Assembly: GCA_025056745.1 (NCBI GenBank)
Contig: JANWVQ010000091.1
Coordinates: 1 to 64,000 of the forward strand
Direction of reading: 5' to 3'
DNA: 64,000 bases
Source: Ignavibacterium sp.
GTDB taxonomy: Bacteria; Bacteroidota; Ignavibacteria; Ignavibacteriales; Ignavibacteriaceae
Positions 1 through 9,870 of the stretch are shown in pieces (the first letter of the stretch is position 1; each line of letters starts with the position of its first letter). The notes under the pieces were generated by a model, which searched no databases, was not told the origin of the DNA, and was given only the letters and a program-made list of their open reading frames with translations. A program made the position numbers and the translations under genes.

Positions 1-478
1 ATGAATCTGTTGCTGAGTTTTCACTATTAATTCGTTCTAATGATTTGCCATTGCTTCCACCCCACCTTGAGAAGTATTGAAGTGAATCAATAACACGATT
101 TAATGAGTCAAGTAAAATAATTTTATCATCGCTATTATTTAATGATGGAAAAGTTCTGATCAGTATTTTAGAAGATATTTGATATAGATTAAATATTATT
201 GAATCTTTTGCGATCACTAGAAACTCTTCTGGTTGAAGAATTATATTCGTTGTTACAACTCTTTGTGTATCAACAGCATCGGCAATTTTATAATTAAACA
301 AGTTAATAGACTTACTTGAGCGATTATAAATCTCTATCCACTCTGGTTCTGGACTCTGCGGAGCATACATTATTTCATTTATTATTAAATCATTACGAAC
401 TTCGTTTATTGAAACACCATTCACTGAAGCAAAAGAAATGTTATTTGTTGTATCATCATCTGATAAATCTTGTAGATA
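1..478 (-). CDS. Continuation of the LTD/CARDB protein in a shifted frame (third LTD repeat), runs off the left edge
   Basis: Minus-strand translation LQDLSDDDTTNNISFASVNGVSINEVRNDLIINEIMYAPQSPEPEWIEIYNRSSKSINLFNYKIAD... matches the preceding LTD repeat; no ATG, open to the window edge. Confidence 0.7.
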
Positions 479-2142
479 TAAATGTATCTGTTCATACCTT
501 CATCAAAAACATTTGTGTTGATATTTACTGTAACACTATCGTTTATATTCAATGCTTGTACAATAGTTTGTTTAATAAGTTCATTAGTTTGTGGAATTGA
601 ATCTTGATTTGCATCTCGATATAAAAGTAACGTTGATGTTGGTATAAAATTCAAACCAATATTTTTAACAGTAGCTTTGAAAAGAATTTCTTCTCCAAGT
701 ATTGCATAATTTTTATCTGATTTGAAAGAAGTTATTGCAAGGTCATATTCTTTCGGAGTTACCGAATTAATTTTTCCAGGAGTTGCTCTGAAAGGACTTG
801 TAGAAGTTCTCCAATTAGTTGGATCATTACTTGGATTATCTTTTGAAATTCTTTCAAGCGAACGTCCACCTATGTTACCACCCCAAGATGGCAAATAAAA
901 AAGTGAATCAATTATAAATCCAAGTGAATCCTTTATTACTACTGCATCACCATTATTATTCAACGCTGGAATTGATGCTCTTATTATTCTTGACGGAATT
1001 TGAAAATAATTTATGATGGAAGAATCTGCAGTAATAACAACAAAAGAGTCTGGTTGCAAAATAAAATCCTGTGAGGTAATTAGAACTGATGAAGTTGCAT
1101 CAAATAATCTCCAACGTTTGAGATTTATAGGATTACTGCTTTTATTCAATAGCTCCACCCACTCTGGTTGTGGAGAAGTCGGAGCATACATAATCTCATT
1201 AATTATAATATCATTAAACTGTGCTCCTGGTGGATTAACAGTAAATCTTCCTACTCTTCTGTTGTTTATTGGATTTTCATCTTCGTTAAATACTACCAAA
1301 GCAATTATTTGATAAGTTCCAACCTGAGGAGAAATTAAAGTGTGCGTTACTGTTATTGAATCATTGCTTACAAGGTTAGAATAATTTTGTTGAAAGATAA
1401 GCTCATTATTTTGAGCAGTTGAATCAAAGTTGATATCGTTATAAAATCTAACAAAAAAATTCTGAGCTGATAATATTCCAGGATTTTTTACTTGGGCAAT
1501 TATATCTACATTATTTCCAATAACCGGAAACTCTGGATTAAATTTCAAAGAACTTAATTGTAAATCATAATTCGATGGAGAAACAGAATTTTTGAAACCA
1601 GGTGTTCCATTGGCAACTAAAGAATTTGCCCAGTTTGTTTGAGAAGAATCTCTGTTCATTAAAATTTTTTCATCTGAAAAAGAAGTTGAATTATTCGCAG
1701 AGTATGTATAAGCATCAATTGTATCATTGTTTGCTCTTAATAACCAGACTGGTCTGCTTGTAGTGTTAGCCATTCCTGAGGTTCCAAATGAATTATCAGC
1801 AATTTTAAGAATCAAAGCATTAGCAGGGACTAAACCAGAGTAAATTCCACTCGATAAATTATAATCATTTTCAAAAATAATTGCGTAAGATTTGGGTGGT
1901 AGAACTGTTCCAAAACCTGCATCAACAATTTGGTCAGGAGTTGAAGTATAGTATTTAATCTTCCAGCCGTTGAGATTTATAGATTGAGTCGAGCTCAAAT
2001 TATAAAGCTCAATAAATTCATTGTTACCACTAATAGGATTAAACATTACTTCAGATATAATAATCGAAGTATCTGTTTGTGAAGAAACGAACTTTGTAAA
2101 AAGAAAAGTAAAAATTATGAGGAACATTTTTTTCATAATCAT
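421..2142 (-). CDS. Secreted lamin-tail domain (LTD) / CARDB repeat protein, N-terminal part; reading frame appears broken near 476-480
   Basis: Signal peptide MKKMFLIIFTFLFTKFVSSQ; two LTD repeats (IISEVMFNP...NEFIELYNLSS; IIINEIMYAPTSPQPEWVELLNKSS) alternating with CARDB-like repeats; the C-terminal 20 aa do not fit the repeat and homology continues in another frame. Confidence 0.8.
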   Translation of the reverse strand: MIMKKMFLIIFTFLFTKFVSSQTDTSIIISEVMFNPISGNNEFIELYNLSSTQSINLNGWKIKYYTSTPDQIVDAGFGTVLPPKSYAIIFENDYNLSSGIYSGLVPANALILKIADNSFGTSGMANTTSRPVWLLRANNDTIDAYTYSANNSTSFSDEKILMNRDSSQTNWANSLVANGTPGFKNSVSPSNYDLQLSSLKFNPEFPVIGNNVDIIAQVKNPGILSAQNFFVRFYNDINFDSTAQNNELIFQQNYSNLVSNDSITVTHTLISPQVGTYQIIALVVFNEDENPINNRRVGRFTVNPPGAQFNDIIINEIMYAPTSPQPEWVELLNKSSNPINLKRWRLFDATSSVLITSQDFILQPDSFVVITADSSIINYFQIPSRIIRASIPALNNNGDAVVIKDSLGFIIDSLFYLPSWGGNIGGRSLERISKDNPSNDPTNWRTSTSPFRATPGKINSVTPKEYDLAITSFKSDKNYAILGEEILFKATVKNIGLNFIPTSTLLLYRDANQDSIPQTNELIKQTIVQALNINDSVTVNINTNVFDEGMNRYIYIYKIYQMMIQQITFLLLQ

Positions 2143-2153
2143 TAATCTTTTTG

Positions 2154-2924
2154 TTAGCGTGGTTTTGGTTTTTGAGAAGCAAAATATTCAAAGATTCCAT
2201 TCGGTAAAATTTTTAGAATCTTTACCATAAGGCTCAGAAGAAATGGAAATTCAATAACCCGTTTATTCTTTTTAATTCCATCAAGAATAATCTCTGCTGC
2301 TTTTTCAGGTTCCATTAGTAATGGCATATAGAATTCATTTTTATCTGTCATCGGAGTTCGAACAAATCCAGGTCTCACAGTTATAACAGAGATGTTGTGT
2401 TTTTTAAGTTCTACTCTCAAACTCTCTAAAAAAATTGTCAAAGCTGATTTGCTAGCACAGTAAAATCCACTTCCGGGGAATCCACGTGTATCTGCAAGAC
2501 TTGATACCCCAACAATCATTCCTGCTTTTCTTTTGATAAAATCTTCTTTAAGTAAGTGAACGAAATTTACAACTCCGAAAAAATTAGTTTCAAAAATTTC
2601 TCTTGCTTTATCAATCTCAAAATTGCTTTCGCTCATCCGATAACTTACTCCAGAGTTAAGTATTGCAATATCAATTTCGCCCAAATCTGATTTTACTTGA
2701 TTATAAACTGATTGAACTTCATTAAAATCTCTGACATCACATTTATATGAAATAATCTTGGATGAAGGATTTATTTGATTGATTAAATCATCAAGTAATT
2801 CTTTTCTTCTTGAGAGAATTGCGAGATTAGCATTTTCATTTGCAAGTTTTTTAACAAGCTCTCTACCGATTCCAGTTGATGCTCCTGTTAGAAGAATAAC
2901 TTTGTTCGTTAAATTGATTTTCAT
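2154..2924 (-). CDS. SDR family oxidoreductase
   Basis: TGASTGIG cofactor motif, NSGVS, YCASKSAL catalytic YxxxK. Confidence 0.9.
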   Translation of the reverse strand: MKINLTNKVILLTGASTGIGRELVKKLANENANLAILSRRKELLDDLINQINPSSKIISYKCDVRDFNEVQSVYNQVKSDLGEIDIAILNSGVSYRMSESNFEIDKAREIFETNFFGVVNFVHLLKEDFIKRKAGMIVGVSSLADTRGFPGSGFYCASKSALTIFLESLRVELKKHNISVITVRPGFVRTPMTDKNEFYMPLLMEPEKAAEIILDGIKKNKRVIEFPFLLSLMVKILKILPNGIFEYFASQKPKPR

Positions 2925-3037
2925 ATTTAATAAATTCTTAAATCTATTGTTTAATATTAAGAAATGAAAAGTTTATTTACTAAAATTTTTTTATCATTGG
3001 TATATTTCGAGATGTAAAAATAAAAAAGGAAAACAAG

Positions 3038-3820
3038 TTGAGAATCTTAGTTTCAAATGACGATGGAATTGATTCTGCAGGCATTTATGCACTCGTCAAT
3101 TCTTTAAAGGAAATTGCTGATGTAACAGTAGTAGCTCCTCATAAAGAACAAAGCGCAGTTGGTCACGCAATCACAATGCAAACTCCACTGCGTGTTTTTG
3201 AGTACCATCGGGATGGAAAATTTTTTGGTTATGCGATTGATGGAACACCAGCTGATTGCGTTAAAATCGGTATAAGAAATTTGATGTCAGAACCACCTGA
3301 TATTGTGGTATCAGGCATAAATCACGGTTCAAATACTGCAGTCAATATAATCTATTCTGGTACTGTTTCAGCAGCAAGAGAAGCAGCTATAATGGACTTT
3401 CCTGCAATGGCAATATCAATTACAAGTCATTCGGTAAAAGATTTTTCTTTCGCGGCTAAAATTGCTAAGAAATTAGTATTAGAAATTTATAAAAATGGAT
3501 TACCAAATGGCACAATGTTGAATGTAAATGTTCCAAACGTCCCTGAAAGTGAAATAGCTGGAATTCTGATCACTAAACAGGGTAAATCAAAGTGGGACGA
3601 TATCTACGAAAAAAGAGTAGATCCTTACGGAAGAAATTATTATTGGCTTACAGGAAACCTTGTTGAACTCGATGATTCAATTGAATTTGATCAAATCGCA
3701 ATTAAAAATAAGTATGTATCAATAACTCCAATTCATTTCGATCTAACAGATTATCAAATGTATGAAAAGATGAAACAGTGGGATGTTGAGAAACTATTAG
3801 CTCAAAAAGTTGAGAAGTGA
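3038..3820 (+). CDS. surE: 5'/3'-nucleotidase SurE
   Basis: MRILVSNDDGIDSAGI...VVAPHKEQSAVGHAIT...VSGINHGSNTAVNIIYSGTVSAAREA; TTG start. Confidence 0.96.
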   Translation: MRILVSNDDGIDSAGIYALVNSLKEIADVTVVAPHKEQSAVGHAITMQTPLRVFEYHRDGKFFGYAIDGTPADCVKIGIRNLMSEPPDIVVSGINHGSNTAVNIIYSGTVSAAREAAIMDFPAMAISITSHSVKDFSFAAKIAKKLVLEIYKNGLPNGTMLNVNVPNVPESEIAGILITKQGKSKWDDIYEKRVDPYGRNYYWLTGNLVELDDSIEFDQIAIKNKYVSITPIHFDLTDYQMYEKMKQWDVEKLLAQKVEK

Positions 3821-3882
3821 TTTTATTTGAAGTATAAAAATTTTTATTCATTCTGTTTGATTTTGTAAACTTAATTTTTGAT

Positions 3883-6036
3883 ATGTTCGGATATGATAAA
3901 ATAAACATCTCGCTTTCAATTCATTGGTTAATAGTAATCTTGATAATAGTTGCTGCTCTGATTTTTACAATTTATTCTTACAGATATACTTTACCACCAA
4001 TATCTAATCTCAAGAAATTTTTTCTGATTCTCTTGAGGTTCTCAGCTTTGATGTTATTGATTTCAATTTTCTTTGAGCCTGTAGCATACCTTCAAAAGAA
4101 AGATGAGATTCAACCAATTCATTTGGTTTTCATTGATAATAGCAAATCATTATCATCAATCGAAAATCAAAACGAGCTTAATCAAATAGTGAATGAGTTG
4201 GTTAATACAAAGTCTATTTTTGATAAAAACCAAATCAGAGTTTTTACATTTGGTTCAGATGTTAAAGAATTAAAATCAAATGAGGTTTCGCAAATTACTT
4301 TCAATGAGAAATCAACTAATCTATCTAAAGTTTTCAGATTAAATGAAATTATTAAAGATGAGAAACAAAGTTTAAGTATTGCATCAATTACATTATTAAC
4401 AGATGGAATCATAACAGATGGAATTAATCCAACTTATCAAGCTGAGAAACTTGGCTTTCCAATTTTCATTTTTGCTGTAGGAGATAGTTCAAGAAAAAAA
4501 GATGTAATTATTAAAAATGTTTTGTTCAATGAAAATACTTACATTGGAAAACCAACTACAATATCAGTAACAATTAATAATGTTGGATTTAGCAACAGCT
4601 CTGTGAACATCTCTTTAATCGAAGAAAGTAAAGTTTTAGATAGACAAATCATTCAGCTCAATGAATCAGGAGTTAACACAGTTACATTTAATTATACACC
4701 GAAAGATAAAGGTGAAAAAAAGCTTCAACTAAAAATTGATCCTTTAGAAAACGAATCAAATAAGAACAACAATTCTTATCCTTTCTTTCTGAAAGTTGAT
4801 GATGAAAAGTCCAAAGTACTAATTTTAACTGGTTCACCTAATGCGGATTTTAGTTTCATAAAAAGAGTTTTAGAGACTGAGGAAAGCTTCGTTGTTAATT
4901 CAGTTACTCAGATTGGCTCTGATAAATTTTTAGAAGAAAATATTAAATCAAAAATCGATAGTGCAGATGTTTTGTTCTTAATAAGTTTTCCAAATAAATT
5001 TACTTCGACAGAGGTTTTTAACACTGTTAAGAATAAAATTCTTAATCAGAGAACTCCATTCTTTATTTTAATCAATAATGATATTGATTTTAACAAACTC
5101 AAATTAATAGAAACTGAACTTCCTGTAAAACTCGAAAATATTTCTGATAATTATATTAAAGCTCAGCCCGACATCAATTTTACAGGTTCAGATAGAATGG
5201 ATTTGATAAACAACATAACTGATGATAAGTGGAATAAATTACCACCAGTTTTATATCCTCCAAATCTTGTTTCTCCAAAAACAGAAAGCAGAGTAATAAG
5301 TTTTATCAAGGTTGAAACAAACAGATTAAAATTTCCATTAATAATTCAAAGGTCAATTGCTTCATCGAGAAGTATAGCATTTGTTGGAAAAGAATTTTGG
5401 AGATGGAAACTTCAAACAAATTCAGACAATTTTGTTTTTGATAATTTAATTCTAAATTCATCAAAATGGTTAAATGTTAAAGAAGATAATAGACAATTTA
5501 GAGTCAGAACATTAAAGAAATTTTATTCAACTAATGATGAAATAGAATTTGTTGCAGAGCTTTACGATGAATTGTTAAATCCATTAGATAATGCAGAAAT
5601 TGAAGTTGAAATAAGAAATCAGAATGATGTTAAAACTTTGCAACTTTCAAATCTTAGCAATGGATTATATGAAGGGAAAATTACTTTGAACAAATCTGGA
5701 GATTATTCCTTCAATGCAAAAGCAAAAATTAAAAATTCTGTTTTACACAAAGCTTATGGAAAATTCAATGTTGGTGATGTTGATATCGAAATGATTGATT
5801 TAAGAATGAATTACGAATTTCTTTCTGAATTAGCTAAAAGAACTGATGGCAAAGTTTTTTCATTAGATGAATATGATTCATACATAAATAAACTTAAAGA
5901 GATAAACCAAAAATTTTCAAAAGTAAAAACATTTGAGTCACAAATAAAATTATGGTCAAATGAGTTCATTCTGATAATTGTAATTTTACTTCTCGGAATA
6001 GAATGGCTACTGAGAAAAATGTTTAGTCTATTATGA
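3883..6036 (+). CDS. Membrane protein with von Willebrand factor A-like domain
   Basis: Two N-terminal TM helices, MIDAS-like FIDNSKSLS, LTDGIITDG, C-terminal TM helix. Confidence 0.7.
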   Translation: MFGYDKINISLSIHWLIVILIIVAALIFTIYSYRYTLPPISNLKKFFLILLRFSALMLLISIFFEPVAYLQKKDEIQPIHLVFIDNSKSLSSIENQNELNQIVNELVNTKSIFDKNQIRVFTFGSDVKELKSNEVSQITFNEKSTNLSKVFRLNEIIKDEKQSLSIASITLLTDGIITDGINPTYQAEKLGFPIFIFAVGDSSRKKDVIIKNVLFNENTYIGKPTTISVTINNVGFSNSSVNISLIEESKVLDRQIIQLNESGVNTVTFNYTPKDKGEKKLQLKIDPLENESNKNNNSYPFFLKVDDEKSKVLILTGSPNADFSFIKRVLETEESFVVNSVTQIGSDKFLEENIKSKIDSADVLFLISFPNKFTSTEVFNTVKNKILNQRTPFFILINNDIDFNKLKLIETELPVKLENISDNYIKAQPDINFTGSDRMDLINNITDDKWNKLPPVLYPPNLVSPKTESRVISFIKVETNRLKFPLIIQRSIASSRSIAFVGKEFWRWKLQTNSDNFVFDNLILNSSKWLNVKEDNRQFRVRTLKKFYSTNDEIEFVAELYDELLNPLDNAEIEVEIRNQNDVKTLQLSNLSNGLYEGKITLNKSGDYSFNAKAKIKNSVLHKAYGKFNVGDVDIEMIDLRMNYEFLSELAKRTDGKVFSLDEYDSYINKLKEINQKFSKVKTFESQIKLWSNEFILIIVILLLGIEWLLRKMFSLL

Positions 6037-6764
6037 TTAAAAAAGTAGATTATCCATTTTACTTTCAATCTGAGTTGAATAAAAAATTTAATATCGTCTT
6101 TGACTTTTTTCTACCAAGACTTTGTCCTTGTTGTAACAAAAAACTTAATTTTAATGAAACAATAATTTGTATAAAATGTTTCTTCGAATTAGAAAAGACA
6201 AATGAATATTTAATTAAATCTGAATATCAAAATAAATTTCAGGAATGTGGTTTAATCGATGAGTTCAAAGCTGCATTCGTTTTTAGGCAAGAATCTCCTG
6301 TGCAATTCTTACTACATTCGCTTAAATATGATAAAAGATTTTTAGTTGGAATTTTTCTTGGAAGATTGTTAGCAAAATTTTTTCTTGATGAAATAAAGAG
6401 TTGGAATGCTGACTTTATAATTCCAGTTCCACTTCATAGATTGAAAAAAGCTGAACGCAGTTTTAATCAGTCTGAGTATATTGCAAAAGGGATTAGTAGA
6501 GAAACAAATGTTAAAATCAAAACTAAATTGCTGAAGAGAAAAAGATTTACTGAAACACAAACTCATTTGAGTCAAATTGAAAGAATGCAAAATGTTAAGA
6601 ACGCTTTTGAAGTTAAAAATGCTCTCTCAATAAAAGGTAAAAAGATCATTTTAGTTGATGATGTAGTAACAACTGGTTCTACAATTAATGAATGTGCAAA
6701 GGTTGTTAAAGATGCTGGAGCAGAAAAAATCTATGGATTGTTTGTCGCAACTGTTCCTCATTAG
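6033..6764 (+). CDS. comF: ComF family phosphoribosyltransferase
   Basis: N-terminal CPCC...CIKC zinc finger, PRTase motif IILVDDVVTTGSTINECA; 4-nt overlap with upstream CDS. Confidence 0.93.
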   Translation: MIKKVDYPFYFQSELNKKFNIVFDFFLPRLCPCCNKKLNFNETIICIKCFFELEKTNEYLIKSEYQNKFQECGLIDEFKAAFVFRQESPVQFLLHSLKYDKRFLVGIFLGRLLAKFFLDEIKSWNADFIIPVPLHRLKKAERSFNQSEYIAKGISRETNVKIKTKLLKRKRFTETQTHLSQIERMQNVKNAFEVKNALSIKGKKIILVDDVVTTGSTINECAKVVKDAGAEKIYGLFVATVPH

Positions 6765-6776
6765 AAACAAAATAAA

Positions 6777-8405
6777 TCACATTTTTTCTGGTGCACTGAC
6801 TCCAAGTATTGTTAATCCATTCTTTAAAACTGTTTTAACTGCAATTATCAGTGCTAATCTAGCTTCAGCAATATTTTTTTCTGAACCAAGAATTCTTCTG
6901 AAAGTATAAAATTTATGAAACGCTGCAGCCAAATCTTCTAAATAAAAACAAATTCTATGTGCTTCGAAATTTTCAGCAGCCATTAAAACTTCTTCTTCAA
7001 ATCTGTTAAGTTTTTTGAGTAAATCTTTTTCTTCTTCAGTTTTTAGCAAATCTAAGTTTTCAATAGATGGTTTGAGATTTTCATTTTCCACTGTTCTAAT
7101 TATAGAACAAATTCTTGCGTGAGCATATTGAAGGTAGAATACAGGATTTTCATCTGATTGTTTTTTAGCAAGAGTCAAATCAAAATTCATATGAGAAGAA
7201 ATATTACGCATATTAAAAAAATAACGAACCACATCTTTACCGACTTCATCAATCAATTCATCAAGAGTAATGTAATTTGCTTTGCGAGTGGACATCTTAA
7301 CGATTTCACCATCTTTGATTATAGTAACAAATTGATGAATCAACACTTTCACTTTTTCTGTGTCATAATCTAAAGCTCTCAATGCTGCCAAAACATCTGG
7401 ATATGTTGCAGCGTGATCGGAACCGAAAAGATCAACAATTAAATCATAACCTCGATTAAATTTTGTTATGTGATAGGCAATATCCGGAAGCCTGTATGTT
7501 GGCTCTCCTGTGGATTTAACAATTACCTTGTCTTGTTCTTGTCCTAATGAAGTTAATTTTAACCAAATTGCACCGTCTTTATGATAACTCAAATTTTTTT
7601 GTTCAAAAACTTTCAGAAGGTCAGAAATATTTCCTTCATCATAAAGAGATTTTTCATTATAAAATATTTTGTGATTGATATTCAAAGAAGAGAGAGTTTT
7701 TTTTATATCATCAAATATTTCTTTTTCAGCGACTTCTTTGAAAATTCCTTCAGCCGATTCATTTTTTAATTTATCGGAATATTCATTGAAAAGTTTTTGG
7801 GCGATATCTTTAATATAATCACCTTGATAGTAATCCTCTGGAAAATCAACTTTCTCGCCGAGCAATTCGAGATAACGCAGCCTAACCGAATCTCCAAGCA
7901 CGCGCATTTGTCTGCCTGCATTATTAAAGTAATATTCTCTGTCAACCTTATAACCAACCCATTCTAAGAGATTTGCAATCGTATCACCAATTACTGCATT
8001 TCTTCCGTGGCCGACAGTTAAGGGTCCGGTAGGATTAGCAGAAACAAATTCGACATTTGCTTTTTTGCCAGAGTATTTCTCCGATTTTCCAAAGTTATCT
8101 TTTTTATCAAGTATTTTGGGGATAATGTAAGTCAGATAATTTGGATTGAAGAAAAAATTTATAAATCCTGCTCCGGCAATTTCAACTTTTGAAATTAGAT
8201 TATCATCGAATTTGATTTTTGATAAAATATCATTTGCTACTTCACGGGGATTTTTTCGTAACTTTTTAGCCAGTTGCATCGCAATGTTTGTTGAAAGGTC
8301 TCCGTGGAGTTCTGATTTAGGAATTTCAAAAATTAATTGAGTTTCCTTTAATTCTGGAATTTGTGTTTCAAGCTCTTTGAAAACGGATATTAAATATTCT
8401 TTCAA
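6777..8405 (-). CDS. argS: Arginine--tRNA ligase
   Basis: VEFVSANPTGPLTVGHGRNAVIGD (HIGH-type), VKMSTRKANYITLDEL (KMSKS-type). Confidence 0.97.
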   Translation of the reverse strand: MKEYLISVFKELETQIPELKETQLIFEIPKSELHGDLSTNIAMQLAKKLRKNPREVANDILSKIKFDDNLISKVEIAGAGFINFFFNPNYLTYIIPKILDKKDNFGKSEKYSGKKANVEFVSANPTGPLTVGHGRNAVIGDTIANLLEWVGYKVDREYYFNNAGRQMRVLGDSVRLRYLELLGEKVDFPEDYYQGDYIKDIAQKLFNEYSDKLKNESAEGIFKEVAEKEIFDDIKKTLSSLNINHKIFYNEKSLYDEGNISDLLKVFEQKNLSYHKDGAIWLKLTSLGQEQDKVIVKSTGEPTYRLPDIAYHITKFNRGYDLIVDLFGSDHAATYPDVLAALRALDYDTEKVKVLIHQFVTIIKDGEIVKMSTRKANYITLDELIDEVGKDVVRYFFNMRNISSHMNFDLTLAKKQSDENPVFYLQYAHARICSIIRTVENENLKPSIENLDLLKTEEEKDLLKKLNRFEEEVLMAAENFEAHRICFYLEDLAAAFHKFYTFRRILGSEKNIAEARLALIIAVKTVLKNGLTILGVSAPEKM

Positions 8406-8422
8406 TATAAATCTCTCATCGA

Positions 8423-8794
8423 CTATTTTATGTTTGCTTTTTTAAGCGCAGGATCTTCAACTTCCCAGGATGGAGCATCGCCCCAAAGCCTTTCGAGATT
8501 GTAATATTCTCTTGCTTCTTTTCTAAATATGTGAACTACTACGTCAATATAATCTAATAAAACCCATTGCAAAGCCCTCAGTCCCTCAATGTGCCAACAG
8601 CGAATTCCTTGCTCTCTTAGTTTTTCATCTATTTCATCTGTTATTGCTTTTACTTGAGTGTCTGAGTCAGCAGAGCATATTACGAAATAGTCTGCGAATA
8701 CAGCAATGCCTCTAAGATCAATAATTTTTACGTCGTAACCTTTTTTATTAAAACATAACTCTGCAATTTTTTGAGCTAATTGTTGAGCTTCCAA
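8423..8794 (-). CDS. rsfS: Ribosome silencing factor RsfS
   Basis: KGYDVKIIDLRGIAVFADYFVICSADSDTQVKAI...EGLRALQWVLLDYIDVVVHIF...YNLERLWGDAP. Confidence 0.95.
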   Translation of the reverse strand: MEAQQLAQKIAELCFNKKGYDVKIIDLRGIAVFADYFVICSADSDTQVKAITDEIDEKLREQGIRCWHIEGLRALQWVLLDYIDVVVHIFRKEAREYYNLERLWGDAPSWEVEDPALKKANIK

Positions 8795-8799
8795 TTAAG

Positions 8800-9267
8800 T
8801 CACCTTTTTAAGTAATTATTAAAATCTTTTCCAATTACAAATGTAACATCGAGAAAATAATTTTTATTAAAATGCTGAATTACATTTTGGATTGGAACTC
8901 CTAATGATTCAGCGACAGCTAAAGCATATTTTTTATCGCCGATTCGATCAATAATGAAGGTAGTATCAACATCGAAAGAGTAGTAATTTCCAACTTTAAC
9001 AACATCAAAATTTTTTGAACGCAGTAGATCAGTAAATTTTTCAGCAACTCCTGATGTTCCACAACCGTTCAAAACTTCAACAGTTGGAATTTTATCTAGG
9101 GTCTTTTTAGTAATTGGCTTTACATCAAATGATGAATGTAACTTTTGAAAGATTGAATAGAGTAAAAAAATTAAAAATAGAGAAAGAATGATGTTTGAAA
9201 TAAGAACAAATACGTTTTTATTTATTGAAAAATTTTTTTTTGTTTTTAAAGTATTCTGCGATTTAAT
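8800..9267 (-). CDS. LytR C-terminal-domain (LytR_C) membrane-anchored protein; track ORF 8800..9072 is probably 5'-truncated
   Basis: Open frame extends 65 codons upstream of the TTG at 9072 and encodes a TM segment (NVFVLISNIILSLFLIFLLYSIF) and VEVLNGCGTSGVA; only an ATT start (9267-9265) sits behind a GGGAGGGAG SD. Confidence 0.65.
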   Translation of the reverse strand: MKSQNTLKTKKNFSINKNVFVLISNIILSLFLIFLLYSIFQKLHSSFDVKPITKKTLDKIPTVEVLNGCGTSGVAEKFTDLLRSKNFDVVKVGNYYSFDVDTTFIIDRIGDKKYALAVAESLGVPIQNVIQHFNKNYFLDVTFVIGKDFNNYLKR

Positions 9268-9281
9268 TTTCTCCCTCCCGA

Positions 9282-9749
9282 TTAATATCCGAAGTAATAA
9301 TCGTAAAATGAATTATACAAACCTCGCGTTCTGAAAAATGGGTAGCTATTATATTGTAAAGAAATAAATACATCTTTCCACGGACGATAATTAATTGCAG
9401 CACGACTTAAGTAAAGGCCGTTTATACTATTTTGAAAGTCTTTTCCAAAAGTACTATAAGGTGAATTGACAATACTTGCATCAAGTTGAACATTTAAATT
9501 TTCTGAAAACTTATACATCATTGAATTTGTGTAAATTCCCAAAGCTAATCCTTGACCAGCAAAAGATGAATAAGACATACTAAAAGAGTGACGCATAGAA
9601 AAATTTTCATCACTTAAAAAATTAAATATAGAATTTGTAGTTCTATTTAAGATTCCATTCCTAACTTCTTCTTTTGGAAATCCACTATTTTTAAACTGTG
9701 CAAAGCAAGTAAAACTTAACAAAATAAAAATTGTTATAAGCTTTTTCAT
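9282..9749 (-). CDS. Small secreted/outer-membrane hypothetical protein
   Basis: Signal peptide MKKLITIFILLSFTCFAQ; beta-rich sequence, terminal aromatic. Confidence 0.6.
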   Translation of the reverse strand: MKKLITIFILLSFTCFAQFKNSGFPKEEVRNGILNRTTNSIFNFLSDENFSMRHSFSMSYSSFAGQGLALGIYTNSMMYKFSENLNVQLDASIVNSPYSTFGKDFQNSINGLYLSRAAINYRPWKDVFISLQYNSYPFFRTRGLYNSFYDYYFGY

Positions 9750-9870
9750 AAGTGCCTCAAAAAATTAAACCATTATCTTTATTTTTGAGCAAATATAATC
9801 ATTGATTTTTATTACAAACAAGGCAGATGAATTACTAATAAAGAAAATATTTAACTTATTAGGGATATTT

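Noticed and set aside
316-600. Short plus-strand ORF (94 aa) at left edge
   Set aside because: Antisense to the LTD/CARDB gene, whose repeats are clearly recognisable on the minus strand; low-complexity translation.
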